64,000 bases of DNA from Chryseobacterium gleum. Lineage in GTDB: Bacteria > Bacteroidota > Bacteroidia > UBA10329. Of this stretch, positions 32,985-43,739 are shown one piece after another. The notes under the pieces are model-generated. The model saw only the letters and a list, made by a program, of their open reading frames with translations. It was not told where the DNA came from and searched no databases. The DNA is taken from contig CAMDOM010000009.1 in NCBI GenBank assembly GCA_945903645.1, positions 1 through 64,000 on the forward strand, written 5' to 3'. A program made the position numbers and the translations under genes. Numbering within the stretch: the stretch's first letter is position 1; each line of letters begins with the position of its first letter.

Positions 32985-33459
32985 TTTGAAGTTGTTTCAT
33001 TAAATAAAGTTTGTCGCCCTCAGATTCGGCTTCGAAGGCAGCATCAAAGGTTTTCTCGGTATCATCTCGCAACCAATCGAGCAAAGTGCGGCCATCTATC
33101 TCGATGTAGTTCATATCTACCCGCACATCATATACTAGGAAGAAGGCAATACTTAGGGCATTGTCGAACACTACTTTTCGCAGTAGCGTTCCACCCTCAA
33201 ACCCGGGTTCGTCCACACAACGGATGCATTCGTAATGGTCGCGGGTCCATTTAAGTAGGCCAGCTAAACTTTGTTGACCACTGCGCTTCTGCAAATGGTC
33301 TTTCACCACAAAAGCCTTGTTGTTTTCCACTATGGTACACAAGCTTTTGGAAAACACTCCAGCCAACGGCTTGCAATTGACCGTAGCATTTTGCCCAAAT
33401 GTCGGACTACCCATTAAAAAGGAAACCAGTAGAGGTGCAAAGGCGCGGTTAATACACAT
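32887..33459 (-). CDS. Small secreted protein of unknown function
   Basis: 190 aa. An N-terminal signal peptide (NRAFAPLLVSFLMGSPTFG, cleavage near FGQ) precedes a mature part with four Cys: NCKPLAGV, KSLCTIVENN, and the pair YECIRCVDE. The remainder is mixed alpha/beta with a predicted helical C-terminus rich in Asp/Glu. I recognise no family. The stop codon lies within the heptad array, and the end overlaps the PLP lyase frame by 98 bp. The start overlaps the end of murB by 11 nt on the same strand, so translation is probably coupled to murB. Confidence 0.7.
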   Translation of the reverse strand: MCINRAFAPLLVSFLMGSPTFGQNATVNCKPLAGVFSKSLCTIVENNKAFVVKDHLQKRSGQQSLAGLLKWTRDHYECIRCVDEPGFEGGTLLRKVVFDNALSIAFFLVYDVRVDMNYIEIDGRTLLDWLRDDTEKTFDAAFEAESEGDKLYLMKQLQINQKYYNLFVNNGGKFRHELGVDPVFDQKSDE

Positions 33460-34465
33460 TCACTTCTTGCTCAAGTTGAACGCCAAATGTATCGAACACC
33501 GACTTCATAATTGCCTTCGAAAGCTGTAAAATTTCAACGCCTGTTGCATTGCCATAATTCACCAATACAAGGGCTTGGTCGCGATGGCTGCCAGTGTTGC
33601 CCACCACCTTGCCTTTCCAGCCGCATTGCTCAATAAGCCACCCTGCCGCCAACTTCATGGAGGTGCCTTCGTTGGCATAAGCGGGCATAGTGGTGTATTG
33701 TTGCTTTAAGCGTTCGTACACCGCATAGTCCACCACAGGGTTCTTGAAAAAACTGCCGGCATTGCCCAATACTTTCGGGTCGGGCAATTTGCTTCTGCGG
33801 ATTGCGATAACTGCGTCACTCACATCTTTCACCGTGGGTTCGTGCACTCCCACGGCCTCTAATTGTTGAGCTATGGCACCGTAGGAGGTGTTTAACTTGC
33901 CCTGCTTGTGCAACTTTAGGCTAACGGAGGTTATCATATATTCTCCACGCAGGGAACGTTTGAACACACTTTCGCGATAACCAAAGCTGCAATCGGCTGC
34001 GTTAAACCGGTGCATTTCGCCTGTTTCGAGATGGATGGCCTCCAACTCATGAAACACATCTTTCAATTCCACCCCGTAGGCACCAATGTTTTGCATAGGA
34101 GCGGCACCCACATTTCCGGGTATGAGCGCAAGATTCTCGATGCCAAACAATCCTAACGCAACGCTGTGCATTACCATGGCATGCCAACCCACGCCAGCCC
34201 CAGCCTTTAGAATAACGCTTTGGTCATTGTCATCAAGGGCATCTATACCCAACAGCTCATTTTTTATTACTAGCCCATCCACGTTTTGCGTGAGCAGCAC
34301 ATTGCTGCCACCACCCAGAATGAAACAGTCCTCTTTTTTGAATACCCTATTAGATAATATATCGCTTAGATGGTCCAAATGCTGCACCCGAGCCAAGTGT
34401 TTGGCGCGTACATCAATTCCAAATGTATTGTAGGGTTGAAGGGATACGTTGTGTTCCATCATCAT
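33449..34465 (-). CDS. murB: UDP-N-acetylmuramate dehydrogenase (MurB, type I)
   Basis: 338 aa. FAD-binding residues: SLQPYNTFGIDVRAKHL and ILGGGSNVLLTQ (PP-loop), then IENLALIPGNVGAAPMQNIGAYG, with the catalytic Tyr/Arg region FGYRESVFK. The proton-donor Ser is in LGNAGSFFKNP. The type I insert, including the Tyr loop, is present. It makes UDP-MurNAc from the enolpyruvyl intermediate in peptidoglycan synthesis. Two Met codons precede MEHNVSLQ, so the exact start may be 34459-34465. It is divergent from the ribosomal superoperon; the 275-bp gap holds the rpsL promoter and little else visible. Confidence 0.96.
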   Translation of the reverse strand: MMMEHNVSLQPYNTFGIDVRAKHLARVQHLDHLSDILSNRVFKKEDCFILGGGSNVLLTQNVDGLVIKNELLGIDALDDNDQSVILKAGAGVGWHAMVMHSVALGLFGIENLALIPGNVGAAPMQNIGAYGVELKDVFHELEAIHLETGEMHRFNAADCSFGYRESVFKRSLRGEYMITSVSLKLHKQGKLNTSYGAIAQQLEAVGVHEPTVKDVSDAVIAIRRSKLPDPKVLGNAGSFFKNPVVDYAVYERLKQQYTTMPAYANEGTSMKLAAGWLIEQCGWKGKVVGNTGSHRDQALVLVNYGNATGVEILQLSKAIMKSVFDTFGVQLEQEVNVY

Positions 34466-34740
34466 GGGCTGCGAAAATACTATTTACGCAGGCTTGGGGT
34501 GGTGTTTTACCGCTAGTTTGACAAAATGCATCCGCGCCATGTTCACCAGAATGAAGGTTGAAATAGGAGAATAGGATTGAATGACGCAAATTGACGTTCA
34601 AAGATTTCGATTTATCCTTCGTCTAAATGGGTTTATTAACAACCCTATTGTGAAAAGCTAAAATCGCCCTCGCTGAACCGCCCACTGCAAGAGGAATTCA
34701 GACTTTTTTTAGGCAATTGGACAAAATAATTTTTAAGGGC

Positions 34741-34770
34741 TTGGATATTCGCAAGAGGTTTATACCTTTG
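34741..34770 (+). promoter_or_regulatory. Ribosomal superoperon (rpsL) promoter, TTG-N19-TACCTTTG
   Basis: TTG (34741-34743), exactly 19 nt, then TACCTTTG (34763-34770), a perfect Bacteroidota consensus. Transcription should begin near 34777, leaving a leader of about 45 nt before ATG 34822. It also shows that the open frame upstream of 34822 is not translated. Confidence 0.9.
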
Positions 34771-34821
34771 CCGACCCTAAAAATACGGGGTACCACTAAT
34801 AAAATCAACGAAAGCCGCGAC

Positions 34822-35247
34822 ATGCCTACAATTCAGCAGCTGGTAAGGAAAGGACGGAAGACTCTTATAGACAAGAGTAAATCTCCTGCTCTTGACTCAT
34901 GTCCTCAGAGAAGAGGAGTTTGTGTTAGAGTATATACAACCACACCAAAGAAACCGAACTCCGCTATGCGTAAAGTAGCAAGGGTTCGTCTAACAAATGG
35001 AAAAGAGGTGAACTCCTACATAGGTGGTGAGGGTCACAATCTTCAAGAGCACTCAATCGTACTTGTAAGAGGCGGAAGGGTAAAAGATTTGCCAGGTGTG
35101 CGTTACCACATCGTTCGTGGCGCTTTGGACACATCAGGTGTTTCTGATAGAAGACAAGGGCGCTCAAAATATGGAGCTAAGAAAGGTAAGCCAGGACAAG
35201 TTGCAAAGGGCGGAAAAGGCGCTCCAGCAAAAGGTAAAAAGAAGTAA
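34822..35247 (+). CDS. rpsL: 30S ribosomal protein S12
   Basis: 141 aa from ATG 34822 ([15 protein letters not shown]). Decoding-centre protein. The [13 protein letters not shown] loop has Lys43/Lys44 and [13 protein letters not shown] has Lys88, so the streptomycin-contact residues are wild type; Asp89 is the methylthiolation site. The C-terminal tail ([20 protein letters not shown]) is about 17 residues longer than in E. coli and strongly basic. First gene of the superoperon. Confidence 0.98.
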   Translation: MPTIQQLVRKGRKTLIDKSKSPALDSCPQRRGVCVRVYTTTPKKPNSAMRKVARVRLTNGKEVNSYIGGEGHNLQEHSIVLVRGGRVKDLPGVRYHIVRGALDTSGVSDRRQGRSKYGAKKGKPGQVAKGGKGAPAKGKKK

Positions 35248-35270
35248 TTAAAGTAGTTCAATAGCGTACA

Positions 35271-35738
35271 ATGAGAAAGTCAATTCCCAAGAAGAAACCA
35301 TTAGCAGCCGACCCAAGGTTTAACGATACGCTTGTAACGCGTTTTGTGAACAGCCTTATGTTGGATGGTAAGAAAAGCGTTGCCTTCACAGTGTTTTATG
35401 ATGCGATTGATATCGTTAGCGAGCGCACACAAGAGGATGGTTTAGGTATTTGGAAAAAAGGCCTAACCAATGTGATGCCGCCCGTGGAAGTGAAAAGCCG
35501 CAGAGTAGGGGGTAGCACATTCCAAATTCCAATTGAGGTTCGCCCAAAGCGCAAATTGGCTCTTGGCATTAAATGGATGATTGATTACGCTCGTAGACGT
35601 AATGATAAGTCGATGGCTAGCAAGTTGGCTGCCGAAATTATTGCAGCATCTAAAGAAGAGGGTGCAGCGTACAAGAAAAAAGAAGACGTTTTGAGGATGG
35701 CTGAGGCGAACAAAGCCTTCTCTCACTTCAAGTTCTGA
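35271..35738 (+). CDS. rpsG: 30S ribosomal protein S7
   Basis: 155 aa. Starts MRKSIPKKKPLAADPRF; VGGSTFQIPIEVRPKRKLALGIKWM is the conserved rRNA-binding hairpin. S7 nucleates assembly of the 30S head and lines the E site. 23 bp after rpsL; followed by fusA after 9 bp as in the classic str operon. Confidence 0.98.
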   Translation: MRKSIPKKKPLAADPRFNDTLVTRFVNSLMLDGKKSVAFTVFYDAIDIVSERTQEDGLGIWKKGLTNVMPPVEVKSRRVGGSTFQIPIEVRPKRKLALGIKWMIDYARRRNDKSMASKLAAEIIAASKEEGAAYKKKEDVLRMAEANKAFSHFKF

Positions 35739-35747
35739 TATTAAGTT

Positions 35748-37847
35748 ATGGCAGATCTTAGATTTACAAGGAATATTGGTATTGCTGCGCACATCGATGC
35801 GGGCAAGACTACTACAACCGAACGTATCCTTTATTATACTGGTGTCAACCACAAGATAGGTGAGGTGCATGATGGCGCTGCAACCATGGACTGGATGGAG
35901 CAAGAGCAAGAGCGTGGTATTACTATCACCTCAGCTGCTACTACTTGCCATTGGGATTACAAAGACCAACAATATAAGATTAACATCATCGATACACCCG
36001 GTCACGTTGACTTTACAGTGGAAGTGAATCGTTCATTGCGTGTATTGGATGGATTAGTTTTCCTTTTCTCTGCTGTTGATGGTGTTGAACCACAGTCTGA
36101 AACTAACTGGCGTTTAGCTGATAACTACAATGTAACGCGTCTTGGTTTTGTGAACAAGATGGACCGTCAAGGTGCCGACTTCCTTAAAGTAGTTGGTCAG
36201 GTTCGCGAAATGTTGGGTGGAAATGCTATCCCTTTGCAATTGCCAATCGGTGCAGAAGAAACCTTCAAAGGTGTTGTTGATTTGGTTCGCAACATTGGAA
36301 TGGTTTGGAATGACGCAGACCAAGGCATGACCTTCACTGAAGTGCCAATTCCTGATGATATGAAGGATGAGGTGTACGAGTGGAGAGAGAAAATGCTCGA
36401 AGCCGTTGCTGAATTTGATGATACATTGATGGAGAAATTCTTCGATAATCCAGATTCCATCACTGCTGATGAGGTATTGATTCCGCTGAGAAAGGCCTGT
36501 GTTGCGAATAAAATTGTTCCAATGCTCTGCGGTTCTGCCTTTAAGAACAAAGGCGTGCAAACCATGCTGAATTACGTTATGGAATTGCTTCCAAGTCCAA
36601 TGGACAAAAACGTAATTGTTGGTATCAATCCAAAAACAGACGAAGAGGTTAGTCGCAAGCCAGATGTGAAAGAGCCATTTACTGCTCTTGCATTCAAAAT
36701 TGCAACTGACCCATTCGTAGGTCGTCTATGTTTCTTCCGGGTATATGCTGGAAGATTGGAGGCGGGTTCATATATCTACAATTCTCGTACAGCTGGAAAA
36801 GAGCGTATTTCACGTATATTCCAAATGCACGCCAATAAGCAGAATTCCATTCCGTTTATTGAAGCTGGTGATATAGGAGCTGGTGTTGGATTTAAGGACA
36901 TCAGAACTGGTGATACCCTTTGTGACGAAAAGAACCCAATCGTTCTGGAGTCTATGAAATTCCCAGAGCCTGTAATTGGTTTGGCTATCGAACCAAAAAC
37001 TCAAGCTGACATGGATCGTTTGGGAATGTCTCTTGGCAAACTTGCCGAGGAGGACCCAACATTCAAAGTGCGTACCGACCCAGAAACTGGTCAAACCGTA
37101 ATTTCTGGAATGGGTGAGCTTCACTTGGAAATTATCATCGACCGTTTAAGACGTGAGTTCAAGGTTGAAGTAAATCAAGGTGCTCCTCAGGTTTCTTACA
37201 AAGAAGCTATCACTAAGAAAGTTGCTCACCGCGAGACCTACAAGAAACAAACTGGTGGTCGTGGTAAGTTTGCCGATATACAAGTTGAAGTTGGTCCAAC
37301 GGACGAAGGAAGCACTGAAGCGTATGTTTTTGAAAACAAAGTTTCTGGTGGTAACATCCCAAGAGAATTTATTCCAGCTGTAGAGAAAGGATTCAAAATG
37401 GCCATGGAGAACGGTGTTCTTGCTGGTTTCAAATTGAATAACTTGAAAGTGACCTTGTTGGACGGTTCATACCACAACGTTGACTCGGATTCGCTGTCGT
37501 TTGAAATCTGCGCTCAAATCGCATTTAAGGAAGCATGTCGTAAGGCATCTCCAGTTCTTCTTGAGCCAATCATGAAAGTTGAGGTTGTAACTCCAGAAGA
37601 AAATATGGGTGACGTGATTGGCGATTTGAACCGTAGAAGGGGGCAAATGCAAGGCATGGACTCTCGTGGTGTTGCTCAAGTTATCAAAGCACACGTTCCA
37701 CTTTCGGAAATGTTTGGCTATGTAACTACTCTGAGGACAATTACCTCAGGTCGTGCAACATCTACAATGGAATTTGATCACTACACACCAGCACCAAATA
37801 ACGTGCAGGAGGATGTGGTAGCAAAAGTTAAAGGAGCAAAGGCATAA
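35748..37847 (+). CDS. fusA: Elongation factor G
   Basis: 699 aa. GTPase motifs: G1 [20 protein letters not shown]2 with RGITITSA, G3 DTPGHVDF, G4 NKMDR. Domains II-V follow, including [18 protein letters not shown] and the domain IV loop near [11 protein letters not shown]. It catalyses translocation on the ribosome. tuf, which follows fusA in many bacteria, is absent here; rpsJ comes next after 24 bp. Confidence 0.98.
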   Translation: MADLRFTRNIGIAAHIDAGKTTTTERILYYTGVNHKIGEVHDGAATMDWMEQEQERGITITSAATTCHWDYKDQQYKINIIDTPGHVDFTVEVNRSLRVLDGLVFLFSAVDGVEPQSETNWRLADNYNVTRLGFVNKMDRQGADFLKVVGQVREMLGGNAIPLQLPIGAEETFKGVVDLVRNIGMVWNDADQGMTFTEVPIPDDMKDEVYEWREKMLEAVAEFDDTLMEKFFDNPDSITADEVLIPLRKACVANKIVPMLCGSAFKNKGVQTMLNYVMELLPSPMDKNVIVGINPKTDEEVSRKPDVKEPFTALAFKIATDPFVGRLCFFRVYAGRLEAGSYIYNSRTAGKERISRIFQMHANKQNSIPFIEAGDIGAGVGFKDIRTGDTLCDEKNPIVLESMKFPEPVIGLAIEPKTQADMDRLGMSLGKLAEEDPTFKVRTDPETGQTVISGMGELHLEIIIDRLRREFKVEVNQGAPQVSYKEAITKKVAHRETYKKQTGGRGKFADIQVEVGPTDEGSTEAYVFENKVSGGNIPREFIPAVEKGFKMAMENGVLAGFKLNNLKVTLLDGSYHNVDSDSLSFEICAQIAFKEACRKASPVLLEPIMKVEVVTPEENMGDVIGDLNRRRGQMQGMDSRGVAQVIKAHVPLSEMFGYVTTLRTITSGRATSTMEFDHYTPAPNNVQEDVVAKVKGAKA

Positions 37848-37871
37848 GTTAAAGCAGTCTGAAATAGAACC

Positions 37872-38177
37872 ATGTCACAGAGAATCAGAATAAAGCTAAA
37901 GTCATACGATCATAATCTCGTAGATAAAAGCGCAGAGAAAATTGTGAAAACCGTAAAATCGACAGGTGCGATTATCAGTGGACCAATTCCATTGCCAACA
38001 CACAAGAAGATTTACACTGTTCTTCGCTCTCCCCACGTTAACAAGAAATCAAGAGAGCAGTTTCAGTTTAGCGCTTACAAGCGTCTAATTGATATCTACA
38101 GTAGCACTGCAAAAACTGTTGATGCTTTGATGAAGTTAGAATTACCTAGCGGAGTTGAAGTTGAAATTAAAGTATAA
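37872..38177 (+). CDS. rpsJ: 30S ribosomal protein S10
   Basis: 101 aa, standard length. [20 protein letters not shown] and [29 protein letters not shown], the NusB/NusE and head-binding surfaces, are intact. S10 also acts as NusE in antitermination. Leads the S10 section; an 84-bp gap with a small hairpin separates it from rplC. Confidence 0.98.
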   Translation: MSQRIRIKLKSYDHNLVDKSAEKIVKTVKSTGAIISGPIPLPTHKKIYTVLRSPHVNKKSREQFQFSAYKRLIDIYSSTAKTVDALMKLELPSGVEVEIKV

Positions 38178-38179
38178 GT

Positions 38180-38196
38180 AGCTGTTTCTAACAGTT
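38180..38196 (+). promoter_or_regulatory. Hairpin in the rpsJ-rplC spacer, possible regulatory leader
   Basis: AGCTGTT/AACAGTT (7 bp, one G-T) around TCT, directly after the rpsJ stop. Downstream, AGCAGC and GCTGT (about 38215-38235) could pair with each other or compete with the first arm. At 84 bp this is one of the three longest spacers in the superoperon. No known r-protein motif was recognised. Confidence 0.35.
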
Positions 38197-38261
38197 AATT
38201 GAATCAAAGAAAAATAGCAGCCTTAATAGCTGTACAGAATTAATACTTAATAAAGAGAGTC

Positions 38262-38894
38262 ATGTCAGGACTTATCGGTAAAAAATTGGGAATGACCAGC
38301 CTTTTCGAGGATGGGAAAATTGTGCCTTGCACTGTGCTTGAAATGAGTCCGAATGCGGTTACTCAAATTAAAACAGTTGAAACAGACGGTTACTCGGCTG
38401 TTCAAGTGGGCTATGGTGATCGTAAAGAGAAGCATACTACCAACGCACTCAAAGGACATTACGCTAAAGCTGGAATCAGCCCAAAACGCAAAGTGCTTGA
38501 GTTCAGAACTGAGAAAGGTCACACACAATTCCCGTCTATTGGATTAGGCACTGTGCTAGCAATGTCTGACGTTTTCGCGGAAGGCGAATTCGTTGATGTT
38601 ATTGGTACTTCAAAAGGTAAAGGCTTTCAAGGCGTTGTTAAACGTCATGGCTTTGCTGGTGTTGGTCAGGCTACGCATGGTCAGCACAACAGACTTCGTG
38701 CTCCAGGTTCGGTAGGTGCATGTTCCACTCCAGCCCGTGTATTCCCAGGAATGCGCATGGGTGGTCAAATGGGAAATGATAGAGTGAAGATTCAAAACCT
38801 ACGGGTGTTGAAAATTGATTCTGAGAATAACTTGTTGGTTGTGAGCGGTGCTGTTCCTGGTGCCAAAGGCTCATATGTGATTATTGAGAAGTGA
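38262..38894 (+). CDS. rplC: 50S ribosomal protein L3
   Basis: 210 aa. [19 protein letters not shown] start; the central loop [23 protein letters not shown] contacts the peptidyl transferase region. [20 protein letters not shown] is the conserved globular core. An early-assembly protein of the 50S subunit. Confidence 0.98.
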   Translation: MSGLIGKKLGMTSLFEDGKIVPCTVLEMSPNAVTQIKTVETDGYSAVQVGYGDRKEKHTTNALKGHYAKAGISPKRKVLEFRTEKGHTQFPSIGLGTVLAMSDVFAEGEFVDVIGTSKGKGFQGVVKRHGFAGVGQATHGQHNRLRAPGSVGACSTPARVFPGMRMGGQMGNDRVKIQNLRVLKIDSENNLLVVSGAVPGAKGSYVIIEK

Positions 38895-38916
38895 TTTGTT
38901 GAAAGTTAATACTGCC

Positions 38917-39543
38917 ATGGAATTAAACGTAGTTAATCAAAAGGGAAAAGAAACCTCTAAAAAGGTTACCCTGAGCGATGATGTTTTCGGTATAGAGCCG
39001 AATGAGCACGCTATCTATCTTGATGTGAAGCAATACTTGGCCAATGGTCGTCAAGGCACACACAAGTCAAAAGAACGAGCTGAGATTGCTGGTAGTACCC
39101 GCAAAATCCGTAAACAAAAAGGTTCTGGAGGTGCCCGTTTCGGTAGCATTAAAAGTCCTCTTCTTCGTGGTGGTGGTCGTGTGTTTGGACCAAGACCAGT
39201 TGACCACAGTTTCAAATTGAATAAGAAATTAAAGCAACTTGCGCGTAGAAGTGCTCTTTCTACTTTGGCTAAGGATAATGCCATTATGGTAGTTGAAGAT
39301 TTCAGTTTTGACAAGCCGCAAACCAAGAGCTACCAAGAGTTTTTGACTAATCTGAAAGTTTTAGATAAAAAATCTCTTCTAGTGTTGAGTGAGCAAGATA
39401 AAAACATATATTTGTCCTCCCGTAATTTGAAGGGGGCTAGGGTGGTAACTGTTTCAGAATTAAGTACTTACGGTATTCTGAATGCGAAATCTCTGCTACT
39501 GTCCGAGAGTTCAATTGCAGCCATAGAGAAAAGTTTGAGCTAA
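38917..39543 (+). CDS. rplD: 50S ribosomal protein L4
   Basis: 208 aa from ATG 38917 ([17 protein letters not shown]). The open frame reaches back to 38884 through a TTG, overlapping rplC, which is unlikely. The exit-tunnel loop ([30 protein letters not shown]) is conserved. L4 lines the peptide exit tunnel and in some bacteria represses its own operon. Confidence 0.97.
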   Translation: MELNVVNQKGKETSKKVTLSDDVFGIEPNEHAIYLDVKQYLANGRQGTHKSKERAEIAGSTRKIRKQKGSGGARFGSIKSPLLRGGGRVFGPRPVDHSFKLNKKLKQLARRSALSTLAKDNAIMVVEDFSFDKPQTKSYQEFLTNLKVLDKKSLLVLSEQDKNIYLSSRNLKGARVVTVSELSTYGILNAKSLLLSESSIAAIEKSLS

Positions 39544-39549
39544 GAAAAG

Positions 39550-39840
39550 ATGGAAGTTCTTATTAAACCACTTGTTACAGAGAAGATGACGGGATTGTCT
39601 GAGAAGGCAAATCGTTATGGTTTCGTTGTAAATAGAAAGGCCAATAAATTGCAAGTGAAAACTGCGATTGAAGGCATGTATGGTGTAACAGTTGATTCTG
39701 TGAACACCATGGTAATGCCAGGAAAGAAAAGGACACGTAATTCGAAGTCCAAGTTCATAGTAGGTAGAACATCGGCTTACAAGAAAGCCATCGTAACGCT
39801 CGCAGCGGGTAACACGATTGACTTCTTTAGCAATATTTAA
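39550..39840 (+). CDS. rplW: 50S ribosomal protein L23
   Basis: 96 aa. MEVLIKPLVTEKMTGLSEKANRY start; basic loop MPGKKRTRNSKSKF is the rRNA contact. L23 sits at the tunnel exit, where trigger factor and SRP dock; trigger factor is encoded at 10.3-11.7 kb. 6 bp from rplD. Confidence 0.97.
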   Translation: MEVLIKPLVTEKMTGLSEKANRYGFVVNRKANKLQVKTAIEGMYGVTVDSVNTMVMPGKKRTRNSKSKFIVGRTSAYKKAIVTLAAGNTIDFFSNI

Positions 39841-39846
39841 TAGGAG

Positions 39847-40674
39847 ATGGCAGTTAGAAAGTTAAAGCCCACTAGCCCGGGTACACGTCATAAGGTAGCA
39901 AGTTCTTTTGAGCAGCTTTCAGGTGCAGCGTCACCAGAAAGAAGTTTGCTTTCAAGCATTAGCAAGTCAGGTGGTCGTAACAATACTGGTAAGATGACCA
40001 TGCGCTACATTGGTGGTGGTCACAAGCGCAGGTATCGTATGATTGATTTTAAGCGTAGCAAGGATGGAATTCCTGCTGTGGTGAAATCAATTGAGTATGA
40101 CCCAAATCGTACAGCTTTTATCGCATTGGTATATTATGCTGATGGTGAGAAGAAATACATTATTGCTCCAAAAGGATTACAAGTAGGGCAAACTATTGTT
40201 TCTGGTAAAGGAGTTTCTCCTGAAATTGGAAATGCATTGTTTTTGTCTGAGGTGCCTTTGGGTACTGTTGTTAGCAACATTGAGCTACGTCCAGGTCAAG
40301 GTGCTTTGATGGTTCGCAGTGCTGGCTCGTATGCACAGCTTATTGCTCGTGATGGTCGTTTTGCAACGTTGAAAATGCCATCAGGAGAAGTTAGAATGGT
40401 TCTTACAACATGCCGTGCTACAATCGGAGTTGTTAGTAATAGCGACCACAATCAGGAAATTTCTGGTAAAGCTGGTCGTACAAGATGGTTGGGAGTTAGA
40501 CCACGTGTGCGTGGTGTAGTAATGAATCCAGTAGATCACCCTATGGGTGGTGGTGAAGGAAGAAGTTCTGGTGGTCATCCACGTTCAAGAAACGGTATTC
40601 CTTCTAAAGGATTCAAAACACGTAGCAAGAAGAAGGCTTCTAGTATGTACATCGTAGAAAAGCGTAAGAAGTAA
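39847..40674 (+). CDS. rplB: 50S ribosomal protein L2
   Basis: 275 aa. [17 protein letters not shown] start; [22 protein letters not shown] and the C-terminal [19 protein letters not shown] contain the conserved His essential for peptidyl transfer. AGGAG lies immediately before the ATG, too close to act as a normal Shine-Dalgarno. Confidence 0.98.
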   Translation: MAVRKLKPTSPGTRHKVASSFEQLSGAASPERSLLSSISKSGGRNNTGKMTMRYIGGGHKRRYRMIDFKRSKDGIPAVVKSIEYDPNRTAFIALVYYADGEKKYIIAPKGLQVGQTIVSGKGVSPEIGNALFLSEVPLGTVVSNIELRPGQGALMVRSAGSYAQLIARDGRFATLKMPSGEVRMVLTTCRATIGVVSNSDHNQEISGKAGRTRWLGVRPRVRGVVMNPVDHPMGGGEGRSSGGHPRSRNGIPSKGFKTRSKKKASSMYIVEKRKK

Positions 40675-40680
40675 TAAGCA

Positions 40681-40947
40681 ATGGCAAGATCATTAAAAAA
40701 AGGGCCGTTTGTGGATTTTAAACTAGAGCAACGCGTTCTAGATTCACAAGAGACTAAAAAGAAGACAGTAATCAAAACTTGGTCACGTAGATCTATGATT
40801 ACTCCTGATTTTGTGGGTGTTACTGTTGCTGTTCATAATGGTAATAAGTTCATTCCAGTTTATGTAACTGAGAATATGGTTGGTCACAAACTAGGTGAGT
40901 TTAGCCCAACTAGAACATTTAGAGGCCATCAAAAAGGTAAGAAGTAA
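40681..40947 (+). CDS. rpsS: 30S ribosomal protein S19
   Basis: 88 aa. [15 protein letters not shown] and [21 protein letters not shown], ending [15 protein letters not shown]; full family match. Binds 16S rRNA in the head with S13. 6 bp after rplB. Confidence 0.98.
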   Translation: MARSLKKGPFVDFKLEQRVLDSQETKKKTVIKTWSRRSMITPDFVGVTVAVHNGNKFIPVYVTENMVGHKLGEFSPTRTFRGHQKGKK

Positions 40948-40976
40948 GGGTTCGTTGAACCTCCAAGTCTATAACA

Positions 40977-41366
40977 ATGGGAAAGAGAAAAAGAATTAAA
41001 GCGGATCAAACCAAGGAAAGTCGGAAGACGCAGTATGTGGCAGAGTTGGTAAATGTACCTACATCACCACGTAAAATGCGCCTTGTAACGGATTTGGTAA
41101 GAGGAATGCAAGTTGAAAAAGCATTGCATACCTTGAAGTTAACATCCAAGGAAGCTGCTGGTAGAGTTGAGAAACTTTTGCTTTCTGCAATATCCAATTG
41201 GGAGCAGAAAAGTGGCAACACTGATGCAAGTACTCTTTTTGTGAAAGAAATTTCTGTAGACGGAGGTCGTATGTTGAAGAGATTGCAAACAGCTCCACAA
41301 GGTAGAGCTCACCGAGTAAGAAAACGTTCAAACCACGTAACGTTGGTTTTAGATAGCAAGAACTAA
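40977..41366 (+). CDS. rplV: 50S ribosomal protein L22
   Basis: 129 aa. [22 protein letters not shown] is the family core, and the tunnel hairpin is in [23 protein letters not shown]. Lines the exit tunnel with L4 and is a macrolide-resistance site. 29 bp after rpsS. Confidence 0.97.
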   Translation: MGKRKRIKADQTKESRKTQYVAELVNVPTSPRKMRLVTDLVRGMQVEKALHTLKLTSKEAAGRVEKLLLSAISNWEQKSGNTDASTLFVKEISVDGGRMLKRLQTAPQGRAHRVRKRSNHVTLVLDSKN

Positions 41367-41373
41367 GATAGAT

Positions 41374-42093
41374 ATGGGACAGAAGATTAATCCTATTGGA
41401 AATAGGTTGGGTATCATCAAAGGTTGGGATTCTAACTGGTTTGGTGGTAAAACAACACCTCTTAAAATTGAAGAGGATTATAAAATCCGCAAGTATCTAC
41501 GTGCACGTCTATCTAAGGCTAGCATTTCTAAGATAATTATTGAGCGTACGCTTAAACTTGTTACGGTTACTATCAACACTGCTCGTCCAGGAATCATTAT
41601 TGGAAAAGGCGGTCAAGAGGTGGATAAGTTGAAAGAGGAAATGAAAAAAATTATCGGTAAAGATGTTCAAGTGAACATTTTTGAGATAAAGCGCCCAGAG
41701 TTGGATGCACGTTTGGTGGCGGAAAGTGTTGCTCGTCAGTTAGAAGGAAGGATTTCTTTCAGAAGAGCAATGAAGATGTCGGTTGCATCTACAATGAGAA
41801 TGGGAGCGGAAGGGATTAAAATTATGGTTAGCGGACGTTTAGGTGGAGCTGAGATTGCTCGTTCAGAAATGTACAAAGATGGTCGTGTTCCATTGCATAC
41901 GTTCCGTGCTGATATAGATTACTCTCACGTTGAAGCGCATACTACATACGGTCGTTTAGGTGTGAAAGTATGGGTTATGCTTGGTGAAGTATATGGAAAG
42001 CGTGATTTGGCCCCAAATGCTAATGTTGAAACCAAACAGCCAGCACGTTTGGCCAAACGGGATCGCAGAAGCGAACGTCCAGAGAGAAAATAA
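41374..42093 (+). CDS. rpsC: 30S ribosomal protein S3
   Basis: 239 aa. [20 protein letters not shown] start, KH domain with [17 protein letters not shown] (GxxG), and the C-terminal domain [25 protein letters not shown]. Forms part of the mRNA entry helicase. Confidence 0.98.
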   Translation: MGQKINPIGNRLGIIKGWDSNWFGGKTTPLKIEEDYKIRKYLRARLSKASISKIIIERTLKLVTVTINTARPGIIIGKGGQEVDKLKEEMKKIIGKDVQVNIFEIKRPELDARLVAESVARQLEGRISFRRAMKMSVASTMRMGAEGIKIMVSGRLGGAEIARSEMYKDGRVPLHTFRADIDYSHVEAHTTYGRLGVKVWVMLGEVYGKRDLAPNANVETKQPARLAKRDRRSERPERK

Positions 42094-42128
42094 TTCGAGT
42101 CGTAGGATAATTGTAATAAAGATTTAAG

Positions 42129-42551
42129 ATGCTACAGCCAAAAAGGACGAAGTTCCGGAAGATGCACAAAATGAAAATGAAGGGACTTGCCACGCGTGGT
42201 AGTCAGTTAGCCTTTGGTTCATTTGGAATTAAAGCGCTTGAAGGTGCTTGGATTACTGGTCGTCAAATAGAATCAGCTCGTATTGCTGTAACGCGTTTTA
42301 TGAAACGTGAGGGTCAAGTTTGGATTAAAATTTTTCCAGATAAGCCAATTACAAAGAAGCCTGCAGAGGTACGTATGGGTAAAGGTAAAGGTGCTCCAGA
42401 ATATTGGGTTGCTGTGGTAAAACCAGGAATGTTAATGTTTGAAGTAGAAGGAGTTTCTGAAGAGGTTGCAAAAGAAGCATTAAGACTTGCTGCTCAAAAG
42501 CTTCCTATTGTAACAAAGTTTGTTACAAGGAGGGATCACGTAGAAGCATAA
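42129..42551 (+). CDS. rplP: 50S ribosomal protein L16
   Basis: 140 aa. [19 protein letters not shown] start; [21 protein letters not shown]-like core and the Arg-containing loop [23 protein letters not shown] near the A site. 35 bp after rpsC. Confidence 0.98.
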   Translation: MLQPKRTKFRKMHKMKMKGLATRGSQLAFGSFGIKALEGAWITGRQIESARIAVTRFMKREGQVWIKIFPDKPITKKPAEVRMGKGKGAPEYWVAVVKPGMLMFEVEGVSEEVAKEALRLAAQKLPIVTKFVTRRDHVEA

Positions 42552-42563
42552 AGGATATAGATT

Positions 42564-42761
42564 ATGGAAAACAAGGTAATTGTAGAGCTTTCTAATGATG
42601 AGTTATCTGAAAAGGTAGCTGAAGAAAGATTGAAGCTCGCGAAGATGAAATTGAATCATGCGGTTTCTCCTTTGGAAAACCCAATGGAATTGAAGAGTGC
42701 TCGTAAGTTGATAGCCCGTCTATTAACCGAGAAGACTAAAAGAAGTAAAGTTGCTAATTGA
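42564..42761 (+). CDS. rpmC: 50S ribosomal protein L29
   Basis: 65 aa, two helices ([22 protein letters not shown] and [18 protein letters not shown]). Located at the tunnel exit near L23. The stop TGA (42759-42761) is one base before the rpsQ ATG. Confidence 0.95.
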   Translation: MENKVIVELSNDELSEKVAEERLKLAKMKLNHAVSPLENPMELKSARKLIARLLTEKTKRSKVAN

Positions 42762-42762
42762 A

Positions 42763-43029
42763 ATGGAAAACGTTGAAGAAAGAAAGCTCCGTAAAGAGCG
42801 TGTCGGAATTGTTTCAAGCAATAAAATGGATAAAACCATTACTGTTGCAGTAGACCGTAAGGTGAAACATCCGATATATGGAAAATTTGTTCACAAGACA
42901 AAGAAGTTCCATGCCCATGATGAAAAGAATGAGTGCGGTATTGGTGATACTGTGCGCATCATGGAAACACGTCCAATGAGCAAGTCTAAGTGTTGGAGGT
43001 TGATTGAAATAATTGAAAGAGCTAAGTAA
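42763..43029 (+). CDS. rpsQ: 30S ribosomal protein S17
   Basis: 88 aa from ATG 42763 ([19 protein letters not shown]). A TTG-initiated frame from 42751 overlaps rpmC and is not preferred. Core [34 protein letters not shown] is an OB fold and a primary 16S rRNA binder. Confidence 0.97.
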   Translation: MENVEERKLRKERVGIVSSNKMDKTITVAVDRKVKHPIYGKFVHKTKKFHAHDEKNECGIGDTVRIMETRPMSKSKCWRLIEIIERAK

Positions 43030-43032
43030 GTT

Positions 43033-43401
43033 ATGATACAGCAGGAGAGTAGATTGAATGTTGCTGACAACAGCGGAGCAAAAGAAGTTCTTTGCATTCG
43101 CGTTCTTGGCGGAACACGCAGAAGATATGCTGGTGTTGGTGATAAAATCATCGTATCGGTAAAGCAAGCGGTGCCATCTGGAAACGTTAAGAAAGGTGCT
43201 GTTGCAACTGCGGTTGTAGTTCGTACTAAGAAGGAAGTTCGCAGACCTGATGGTTCATACATCAGATTTGATGATAATGCTGTGGTGTTGCTTAATGCTG
43301 CAGGTGAGATGAGAGGTACTAGAATCTTCGGCCCAGTTGCAAGAGAGTTGCGCGAGAAGCAGTTTATGAAAATTGTTTCATTAGCTCCAGAAGTTCTTTA
43401 A
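43033..43401 (+). CDS. rplN: 50S ribosomal protein L14
   Basis: 122 aa. [28 protein letters not shown] start and [20 protein letters not shown] end match the family throughout. Sits at the subunit interface (bridge B8). 3 bp after rpsQ. Confidence 0.98.
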   Translation: MIQQESRLNVADNSGAKEVLCIRVLGGTRRRYAGVGDKIIVSVKQAVPSGNVKKGAVATAVVVRTKKEVRRPDGSYIRFDDNAVVLLNAAGEMRGTRIFGPVARELREKQFMKIVSLAPEVL

Positions 43402-43421
43402 TAGAGTTTAGTAGTAAAGCG

Positions 43422-43739
43422 ATGGCAAAATTTCATATAAAGAAAGATGATACAGTGATAATTATCGCTGGGGAGTCTAAAGGACAAAAGGGCAAAGTGC
43501 TTGAAATGAATTCTAAAACCAGCAGAGTGTTGGTGGAAGGAATTAATATGGTGAAAAAACACACTAAGCCTAATGCAGCTTATCCAAACGGAGGTATAAT
43601 TGAGAAGGAGGCTGCAATTCACATTTCTAACCTTACATTGATAGACCCAAAGACGGGAACACCTACCAAGGTTGGACGGAAATTGGTGAACGGTAAATTG
43701 CAACGTTTCAGTAAGAAATCAGGAGAAGTAATTAAGTAA
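43422..43739 (+). CDS. rplX: 50S ribosomal protein L24
   Basis: 105 aa. KOW motif in [23 protein letters not shown]; assembly initiator near the tunnel exit. Its TAA shares one base with the rplE ATG (TAATG at 43737-43741), giving coupled translation. Confidence 0.97.
   Translation: MAKFHIKKDDTVIIIAGESKGQKGKVLEMNSKTSRVLVEGINMVKKHTKPNAAYPNGGIIEKEAAIHISNLTLIDPKTGTPTKVGRKLVNGKLQRFSKKSGEVIK

Noticed and set aside
36197-36565. Antisense open frames within fusA
   Set aside because: Shadow frames of a highly conserved gene with biased codon use; no supporting features.
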